Shown here piece after piece: positions 56,311 through 64,000 of a stretch of DNA of 64,000 nt (positions are counted from its first letter, which is position 1; every line of letters begins with the position of its first letter). Location of the stretch: assembly GCA_004794785.1 (NCBI GenBank), contig SJOL01004833.1, positions 30,320 to 94,319 on the forward strand, in the 5' to 3' direction. The notes beneath the pieces were generated by a model. It was not told the DNA's origin. It was given only the letters and a program-made list of their open reading frames with translations, and did no database searches. This stretch comes from Opisthorchis felineus. Taxonomy: Eukaryota; Platyhelminthes; Trematoda; Opisthorchiida; Opisthorchiidae. Made by a program: the position numbers and the translations under genes.

Positions 56311-57004
56311 ACCTTCTACAGTTTGGCGCGGGCTTAGCCAGCATCAGAACCAGTGTCCAAACCGTACTGACTTGAAAACAGCTCGTTCGGTGTGTTAGAA
56401 GGCGGGTGTTTAAAAAGTGTGGTTTAAGCGAGTCCTTCGGTTTCGGTTGTAAACTTTTCGGCCAAATCAATTTAAGTTCAGTCAGTCCGTTGTACGCCAT
56501 TAAAATCAACGAGTCGTGTAACTAATGTGTGTAGGCTGTAGCTGGATTCGCATATTTCGTGTGACATTCTGATCCGCTGTAAAATGGACTTCATAGTAAT
56601 CGCTGTGTTACACGAAAGAGTAAACACGTGCACACTCAACTATGTGTTTGAACCGTGTCTGGTTCCATCACACTAGACCATCACAGTAATGTTATATCAA
56701 CCTAGTTGACCATCTGGTAGCTATGAAACGATGTGATAATTAAAACTGTCATATTTTTATGTATGATTTATCACTGTGGATGTAAGAGTTGTCATCGGCA
56801 GGACATGCGAGCCTGGGCAGATGATGTTGGTTGACTGATCGAGTCCATTAATAAAAGCTTTTATGATCAGTACTCAAGAAGCGTAACTAGAAAACCTTTG
56901 TGATAGCAACTGGTAGCCAGGCTATAGAGAACAATCATCATCGCAAATAGCCACCTGGCAAATTATACACAAAATACGACAGAAAATGCATGGATGAAGT
57001 TAAC
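56311..57004. other. No gene seen
   Basis: No recognisable exon or repeat. Confidence 0.4.
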
Positions 57005-57300
57005 TGGCGAAATACACTCATTTGCAAACCAATTTGCTTTTGCGGGACACTCACTTGGAACCCCTCTGAATCTCTCGCTTCGAAGCAACTCAGTGCGCTG
57101 CGTCAGGCCGCTCCATGTTTCAGTTGGCACGATTTCCAGATATCGCGATACATGTAATACACTACTCATAAGGTTGCTGAAAACTCTTCGACACCCCGTG
57201 ACCGGTTTCGCTCTTCTTGGAGCTCATCAGAGAGGCGCGGTCCCCTAGTTTCCGTAGAAGAGTTTTCAGCAACCTTATGACCAGTGTATTACGTCTATAG
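57005..57300 (-). mobile_element. HHR-A unit, minus, joined head-to-head to a plus fragment
   Basis: The minus unit has an intact core (CTGATGA at 57224-57230, GAAACCGGT) and stem II GCTC with GAGC. Stem I has one mismatch near the cleavage site. At about 57256 the sequence switches to the plus-strand 3' stem I block (GAAGAGTTTTCAGCAACC). Confidence 0.65.
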
Positions 57301-58534
57301 ATGGATGAAGGTGTTGTGAATAATGACACTTTATACCAACACGAGGTGATTTTGTATCAATAAGGGTCAAGTCAGAGTCTAAGGAGTGGCCGAACGAAGC
57401 CCTGCTACCACCCTGTGCCTTGTGGGTCAGACTTCTGAATCAGAGGCTCAAGGTGGGGCATCTCAACCAACCCCCTTCTTCAGCCCGGGCAACCGGGAAG
57501 GATAATTGGCGGTCACAGCTCTTACTCCCCATCCCTAACAAGTCCCCAACCCAAGTCGTTCTGATTCGTCCGGCTGTCAGTCACCTAACCTTTACTCCGT
57601 ATCTTACCTTCCGCCCAGTAAAGTAGATCAAAATAAACCCTTAGTAAGTTCATATTGCGTCTTTCAGCGTCCGTACTCTGTGTTAAACTGGACAACGTGT
57701 AGCCCTTGCTCAGATTTTGTTCTCTCTTTCGATCGATTTATGTTGTGAATCTGAAACACGTACGTAAGACCTCGGTTTGATCATACATATCAAAGCACTC
57801 GGGGCAAACCCAGACCTCCCACATTTTACCGTACATGTGTTAATCACTAGAGCGAGTAGCCTGGATACAAAATTCTTCCTGTGAGCCTTCTCTTGGTGCG
57901 TTGCTAAACGGAGCAGCTAACTGAGTTTCCAAGGCAATGATTCTCAACTTTTTTCGTGTTGTTCTCTCCAATGATGTTTTTCAAAAGGATAGACAAGACA
58001 GTTGTAGAGTGCTCCTTGGTTTTCCACCTCCTTCGCTAACCTTGCATAGTTTCAATGAAGTCTCTAAGTGACATGTTTCGTGCGTGTAGGCAAGTGACTT
58101 TCACCATCTGCATATACCTCATCAGTAAAGTCTCGATATGCTAGAAACGCATTGTTTTCCCTGATTGAATGATAAGTGGCACTATGTCCTCTCTGAATGA
58201 GAGTTAATCCCACAGTTGATCAGCAGCTCTTGGCCGAGAATTTAGGCGTTGAAGTACTGGACGAAACAATTTTACGGTGCATTGATTGGTCTCACTGACA
58301 GGACAACTCCTCATTGAATATTCCGGTTCTGCATGAATCCAACCTCACCGGTTATCAGAATACTTTGAAGGATCTTGCGTGAACGTTTGCTGTAGAGTTC
58401 AACACTTTCACTAACCATATTGTCCAAATAAATCCTCCGGCCCTAATGGGGCTCGAATCTCTTGATGCAGCGGAAGAAAAGCATCAAGGACTTGAGTTTG
58501 TGGACAATTGTGTATTGGTGGAAAAGAAAAAAAC
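57301..58534. other. No gene seen
   Basis: No recognisable exon or repeat. Confidence 0.4.
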
Positions 58535-58800
58535 ACTACTCATAAGGTCAATGAAAACATCGGATAGCTCACTACTACTCTCAAACTTTCTAGGTCTTAC
58601 CAGACAGCGCTAGTCCCCTAATTTCCATTAGGCACCACATCTTACAGGTGCTAAGATGAACATCCATTCGCAAGTTAGGCTGATGTTCACGGGAGACTGA
58701 GCTGGATTTTGAAGACTGGATCTACCTGATGAACCCAGTGAGTGTGAAACCGTTGGTGGGCTGTCCAGCTTTTTCATCGACCGTGTGATTAGCATTGAAC
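58535..58800. repeat. Strongly decayed HHR-A pair
   Basis: A minus fragment (ACTACTCATAAGGTCAATG) near 58540, and a plus fragment at 58724-58800 with CTACCTGATGAACCC and GTGAAACCGTTGGTGGGC. Stem II no longer pairs. Confidence 0.4.
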
Positions 58801-58929
58801 GACAGGGCGGTATTTTGAACATCATTCTAACCGCAACATTACGTAGCCTGTATGCGACACATTCAGGCGAAATTCAGATGAGTCTGCCGTAAACATCTAG
58901 TCAGTGTGCAAGTGACTGAGTTTCACCGA

Positions 58930-59045
58930 GAGGGTGTAGCAAACTCCAGTAGGGCGTTTCGCGAGATGCGTACTTGTGACCTCCAGGCTAGTAGTGTGAA
59001 CATTTACCTGTTCGGCCGCGAGTGGCTGATCAGCAGTGTGAGTGA
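58930..59045 (-). repeat. SINE-B head fragment
   Basis: Minus strand: CTGATCAGCCACTCGCGG, CCGAACAGGTAAATG, then a degraded box B and ACGCATCTCGCGAAAC. The hammerhead part is missing. Confidence 0.5.
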
Positions 59046-59439
59046 CTCGTAAAGATGAATACAGCTCTTTGGAATGGTCTGCTAGCTCATTGTGGAGCTA
59101 GGCCAGTTTTAGCCGTAGCTGCAGGCGACCGGTTTTGTCAAAAAGGGGACCAAAGCGATAACTGTGGCAAAAGAAAATTGACGGAGCTCATAAAAGTGCG
59201 TGCTTCCAATTGAAGACGTTTCTAGCTGAGGAGACTGTAGCTGAACCCTCTTCAAGGTAACTGGGAATATCACCATGGAAAAGTCAGGACAGATTACATA
59301 TTTTAACCGAAAGTCACAATGAAGATCACCTTAGGGAGTCATAAGCAACAGCAGTTTGACTGCTTTCATTCATTGCGACCGGCAAACAAATTAAAGCACA
59401 GACAGTCGAAATAATTATTCAGAGTGAAGACTTCATTCT

Positions 59440-59605
59440 GTAAGTTAAAAACAGAAAAGCACTGTACAACTGCTTCATCTTTCTTGGGAATCATCAGCAG
59501 TACACATCTGACGAGACTCCAGGGAGTTTCGAACCCGCGACCTCCCGGCTGGCAGTTTGAATGCTTGGCCTTTCGGCCACGCCATTATATCCTGTCTAAG
59601 TGTGA
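59440..59605 (-). repeat. SINE-B copy with near-intact hammerhead
   Basis: Minus strand: GTGGCCGAAAGGCC head, CGGGTTCGAAACTCC (box B), then GTACTG and CTGATGA (59491-59497), TTCCCAAGAAAGATGAAGC and TACAGTGC. A15.1 is G (GAAG), which should block or slow cleavage. Confidence 0.65.
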
Positions 59606-61139
59606 TCCCTCCCAAATCGGGAACCACTGGTCTGCATTGACAACGGAACCAACCTCAAGCGTGACGCGGTAGACGAGCACACAACACCGTTGCACTCTCC
59701 TGATCGTCTACGAATACTTTGCCAGAACTTGGCCATAACTGATACTTGGACCTTGAATGATCTGAGAAAACGCAATTTGCGAATGCAACAGAGGAGAGAG
59801 TTGACCTTCAACCACTCCACATTGTAGCGCTTTCCTCCCTTGCTACAATGTAAATGTTAGCACAAAAATGCAATTGGATGACATTATGAGAACGCGTACA
59901 GTAACCCGCGTTTAAGAGGTTGATTGGAGCATCAAGTGGACAAGTTTTGTTGTGCCCAGCGGGTCACAGTTTAACGGTGCATGATATCTAGTACGTCTCG
60001 GTCTAGCAGCTACGGTGAATGCGTGTTGGCAAGCCACTGGGCTACTGATCAGACGGAGCAGCTACAGTGGAGATCAATTACCAACTCCAATTGGGTAGGT
60101 AGCTAAACGGCAAATAGCGGTGCTCGTGATTGGTCACCACTCCGTTGGCCTGAGTTCGATCGTGCATGCGTAACTGTTGGTCCGACCGGTTCTTATCCAA
60201 TGGAGGCCGGCCAATGCACAGGCCAATAAGACTTTTGAATTCCCATGGGAGCGTGCGACTAACGCACGTGCTGACAGTGATTGGCGACAATACTTCGGTA
60301 ACGTTCCCGAAATTTAACTCCTCGCCGCAGTGCAAGTAACCAGCCCTTCTTTAGAATGTTAATGATTTCCTGGGACTCGACAACTGCAATTCGAGATCAG
60401 GCTCAAGCTGCTAAGTCTGACATGCACTTAATCAGTAACGGACTACGTCGTTTTTTTACAATTAGCAGTTGATTCTCAATGATGTTGAGATAATGATCGT
60501 TGCCCGAGTATTTTACTCGAAAACCTTCTTCAGACCGCACAGTGTACTCCAACTGCTCCCTTCCATCGTGTGTTATTTTCTGGCCACATATCAGTGATTG
60601 CGCTTTATTACCGCCCCCGTTTCTCATTGGTCCCTCAAGAGAGAGTAAATACTCATACAACTGACAACTATGGAGTGAATGCTTTCAAGTTGCACTTCAA
60701 TTTTTTTTGTCAAGGTCAATCTGCAGTGACCAGCCCCTCTCCAGTTGATAGTGTTTGAATGGTCCTTGAATTGAGCGAAAGATGGCCTCTAAAATCGTCC
60801 CCCATCATCAACCGCGCGAAAACACGCGACTGAAAATCTCAACCCATAGTGCCTGGAAGCTTTCCAAAACAGACAACGAACCTCAAAGAGTTCATATATT
60901 AGCGTAAATTTTCGTTAACCTACTGCTGGAGACAAGTTTTACTGCATTTTGATCAAGCTGCAGTCAGTCAAGAGGCTGTCTGCTGGTACGTCCTTTCCTA
61001 ATCAGCTAATCAGCACTTTGTGCCTTGTTTTTGAACTATAGAGCCAATGGCTCGTTATACTTACAGTCAAAACGCCGGGCTCACCTCACTACTGCGGTAC
61101 GTCGGTTGGGGGTTGTGAGCTCTTTGATTCCTCTCCTGA
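59606..61139. other. No gene seen
   Basis: No recognisable exon or repeat. Confidence 0.4.
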
Positions 61140-61500
61140 AGGAACGCTAACCATAAGGTTGCTGAGGACTTTTCGACAACCCATGGCCGGTTTCGCCACA
61201 CTTTGGGCTCATGAGGTAAGCGCAGTACCCGAGCTTCCGATAGCATTACGTTCTGCTCGAACCCACATTGTACGAAATTCGCGAACTACATTCACTTGCG
61301 CACTAATGTGATCTTCACGGTAACATCACCTGAATTCCTGCTGAATTTCTCGTTTATAAATGTGCTGCATAAAGGTCTCCTTTTGTTTCATTTGGTACGA
61401 TATTTGAGATTTTGTGCGTACTTGAGGAGCCCCAAGAAGGGCGAGACCGGTCGTGGGCTGCCAGAGAGTTTTCAGCAGACTTATGAGTAGTCTTCTTCAC
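61140..61500. repeat. Two decayed HHR-A copies, inverted to each other
   Basis: A minus copy at 61140-61390 has CTCATGA (G5 changed). A plus copy at 61395-61500 has TTGAGGA and CGAGACCGGT in place of the core. Both are inactive. Confidence 0.6.
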
Positions 61501-61589
61501 GAAGACTGTGGATCGCTGTAACATTTAAAAGAATTTAGGAAGATCTGTTCCCACCCAATAGTGCGTGTAACTTTAAAGAGAAATAACAG

Positions 61590-61835
61590 TCGGCGAAATA
61601 CACTCATCTGCAAACAAATTTGGTTTTGCGAGAGACTCACCTGGAACCCAGCTGAATCTCTCGTTTGTGATGTTTCCAGGCAACTGAATGTGCTGCACCA
61701 GGCCGCCTCATTTTTCAGTTGCTACGATATTCGAGATATCGCGATACATGTATATTCGTAATGCACTACTCATAAGGTTGCTGAAAATTCTTCGACAGCC
61801 CACGACCGGTTTCGCCCTTCTTGGGGCTCATCAGG
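61590..61835 (-). mobile_element. HHR-A unit, minus orientation, cut by the N gap
   Basis: Tail, hairpin, spacer and a ribozyme with intact CTGATGA, stem II, GAAA and ACCGGT. The 5' strand of stem I falls in the gap. Nearly identical to the unit at 1-310. Confidence 0.8.
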
Positions 61836-62002
61836 NNNNNNNNNNNNNNNNNNNNNNNNNNNNNNNNNNNNNNNNNNNNNNNNNNNNNNNNNNNNNNNNN
61901 NNNNNNNNNNNNNNNNNNNNNNNNNNNNNNNNNNNNNNNNNNNNNNNNNNNNNNNNNNNNNNNNNNNNNNNNNNNNNNNNNNNNNNNNNNNNNNNNNNNN
62001 NN
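61836..62002. other. Assembly gap (167 N)
   Basis: Unknown bases. The gap lies exactly between two inverted HHR-A copies. Confidence 0.99.
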
Positions 62003-62116
62003 CAAGTAGAACATAAGGTTGACGGAAACTCGGGGACTGCGCCTACCTGATGAGCCCCAAGAAGGGCGAAACCGGTCGTGGGCTGTCGAAGAATTTTCAG
62101 CAACCTTATGAGTAGA
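62003..62116 (+). mobile_element. HHR-A leader and ribozyme, plus orientation
   Basis: It starts right at the gap with the leader CAAGTAGAACATAAGG and stops after TATGAGTAG, where it abuts SINE-A. Confidence 0.8.
62012..62110 (+). ncRNA. Type I hammerhead ribozyme, HHR-A, intact core
   Basis: CTGATGA at 62047-62053, GAAA, ACCGGT. The predicted cleavage is after C62077. Outer stem I strands CATAAGGTTG (62012-62021) and CAACCTTATG (62101-62110) pair perfectly. Same sequence as the copy at 36-134. Confidence 0.85.
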
Positions 62117-62276
62117 AATAACAGTCGTTTAGCTGCCATCCCACCTGAGGGAAGTACGAGGGCTGAGGAACTGCCAGGTTATCTAGGCCTAGACAATGGA
62201 GGTGCAGAGGTTGGGTCCGAACCGTGGAACTTTCGGTCAGTAGGTTCGCCACATAAACACTGAGCCATCTTGAGCT
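62117..62276 (-). repeat. SINE-A copy
   Basis: Minus strand: AGCTCAAGATGGCTCAGTG (box A), CACGGTTCGGACCC (box B), body, ending in GGGATGGCAGCTAAACGAC. It directly adjoins the HHR-A copy. Confidence 0.75.
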
Positions 62277-64000
62277 TGCCAATATCCCACAAACTGTGTC
62301 GCTTACATCGAGTATCCGCTGCCGTTAAGTTTATCCTCATTAGAATATCAATAAATTGCACTTTATCGGCGTGCATGAATACAGCGAATCGATTTATATA
62401 CCTATAATTCTAGCACGATTTGACGAGGCTGGTATCGTACAGCAACTAGACCTGGCTTCGAATTGATATACGACTGAAAGTAGTCAGTCAAATAGAAGCC
62501 TCAGTGATCGGGAAGATGGGAGAAAAACTGAAGTTTCTGAAGGTGCCGCTGACAAACATCATATGTGTATTTTTGAAGTCAGATTTTTCCACAGGTGGAG
62601 GAAGATGAATTCACAAAATACAAGTGAAAATCAAAAGTACCAAAGTAAGGTCTGCTTTGTGCAGTTTTGAAACCAGGTTTACATGATAATCAAACCAGCG
62701 CTTCCCAGGTCCACGGGAATTGTGCCATCTAGGCGTGGAGGGACATTTTCCGTGTAGTCACCAGTTACATTTCCCCGAACTTGAAACAGTGCCACGACAA
62801 ATGCTGTACAGCCTCCGTGAATTGCGGTTCTCCCATATCCAACCCTAGTTGTAGACTTCCAAATGAGCTGAGAAAAGTTGACTGTAGAACGGAAATTGCA
62901 AGAATCGAATGAGAATTATGGTAACATTTAAATCACATCAGTTGAGTTGCTTAAATGGCTGTCAAAATATTAACGATGGCACTTGAAACGAACTCTTGAT
63001 GGTCAGATTAATCCGCATGATGAGTGGCTGGCTTTTAGGATTTTTTGTGGGAACGGTAACCCCAAGGTTTGTCTCCGAAGTTGGTTGGGCCTCACATTCC
63101 CAGAATCAAGAGGCATTTGTACAAAAGTGTGTCTGCAACTTCCACACAGATGCCTTGCTGAGATGTCTCAAAAACTGTTGGTGTTGGCTGCACAATTCAC
63201 TGGAATTTTCTTCACTTCCTAGCCTTGGGGTACTAAGCAGTCGTGCGCTGAACCCGAGTTGCTGTGATTACAACGTCAACTAGTATATGAGAACTAATGA
63301 CAAGACCGAGTGTCATTGGGACGTTTCCGCTTGGGGGAGAAGCAGCACCCTCAGGCTCTGTTGCCTAGTTACGAGAATTAATGATGACTTCATAAGAAAG
63401 TCGTCAAGACAAGACTTATTTTGTTGGTGAGGCTCATCTCAGGCCTTATCTAAGCTTATACCTGACTCCCATACTAACCATAAGACTACCAGAGACGGAT
63501 CAATCACCAGGTGTCATCTGAACTACACCCAAACGGTTGTTTAAATTGTGGTTGGCGTGAAGTGGCTGAAATTCCCGTCATCCAAGGTCTAGTTTACCTG
63601 CAGATGATTGACAATCACATGCACACAGTTCTCACGGATACGTCATTTCCGACCGAAGATCTGGTAATACTCTGCTCCCAAGTAGACCCAGTTGTAGGAG
63701 AAAGCCCGTGTGCAACCAGGCTAGGTGGTCGAGATCGAGCTTTTCACCTTGAGGTGAACGCCGCTGCTAAAGGACGGTGGATCCGTGTGAGAGAGTTCCA
63801 CATTTTAAGCTCTTTGGGCGTGCAAAGTTGTTCTATAGGTTCGGCAGCGTCCATTGTACATATCAGTTGACCTGGTCAGTCAACAAACCTGATGAACAGA
63901 AACGGTCGTTCGCATCAAGTTCATGCGTTTGCGTTGATTCAGGTTACCAAGCTACCGGATACCAACCGAATCCCGTCTTATCTACTCTGAATGTGGATGT
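62277..64000. other. No assigned gene
   Basis: A plus-strand stretch open for 119 codons at 63511-63870 and another at 62996-63283 show no recognisable family. Nothing else seen. Confidence 0.35.

Overview
This window looks like nuclear DNA of a parasitic flatworm, most likely a digenean trematode (fluke). The grounds are tRNA-headed SINEs of a kind seen across fluke genomes, the C-terminal end of a fluke-type LINE, a Penelope-like element, and many dispersed hammerhead ribozymes, one family of which resembles the SINE-like Sm-alpha repeats of schistosomes. Genes are sparse. No rRNA, convincing tRNA gene, operon or CRISPR array is visible. The species assignment is inference.

The one large gene is at 28777-34869 on the minus strand. 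It is a single uninterrupted reading frame of 2030 codons encoding a thioester-containing protein of the alpha-2-macroglobulin family. It has macroglobulin domains, a bait-like region, a GCGEQ thioester and a receptor-binding-type domain. Two further parts are unexpected. The first is a cysteine-rich block inside macroglobulin domain 5 that reads like the C-terminal half of a DSL domain plus two EGF repeats, as in Delta/Serrate ligands of Notch. The second is a six-cysteine C-terminal netrin-like (C345C) module of the kind found in complement C3/C4/C5. An exon of a CAP/SCP (venom-allergen-like) protein with matching splice sites lies at 1906-2078 on the minus strand. A few other stretches could be exons, but with low confidence.

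The rest is mostly a graveyard of mobile elements, and three of the families carry hammerhead-type self-cleaving RNA motifs. HHR-A is a retrozyme-like unit of about 270 bp. Its type I hammerhead has a long base-paired stem I. Four copies have an intact core and both stem I strands (36-134, 12377-12475, 47078-47176, 62012-62110), and many more are decayed. HHR-B is a second hammerhead-like repeat (11386, 16722, 25628 and fragments). SINE-B is a tRNA-headed SINE with a hammerhead downstream of its box B (best copy at 17197-17390). In all three, stem III is a self-complementary palindrome with little or no loop, which suggests that cleavage works through RNA dimers.

Layout: 1-2.1 kb holds an HHR-A unit, a decayed Penelope-like element and the CAP exon. 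3.4-28 kb holds scattered SINE-A, SINE-B, SINE-C, LINE and HHR pieces. 28.8-34.9 kb is the thioester gene. 35-46 kb has few repeats, a LINE 3' end at 39.4-40.2 kb and a GAT microsatellite. 46.5-47.2 kb is an inverted and tandem HHR-A array, followed by a TCCAG satellite. 50-62 kb holds further HHR-A, SINE and LINE debris, including an inverted HHR-A pair interrupted by an assembly gap (61836-62002).
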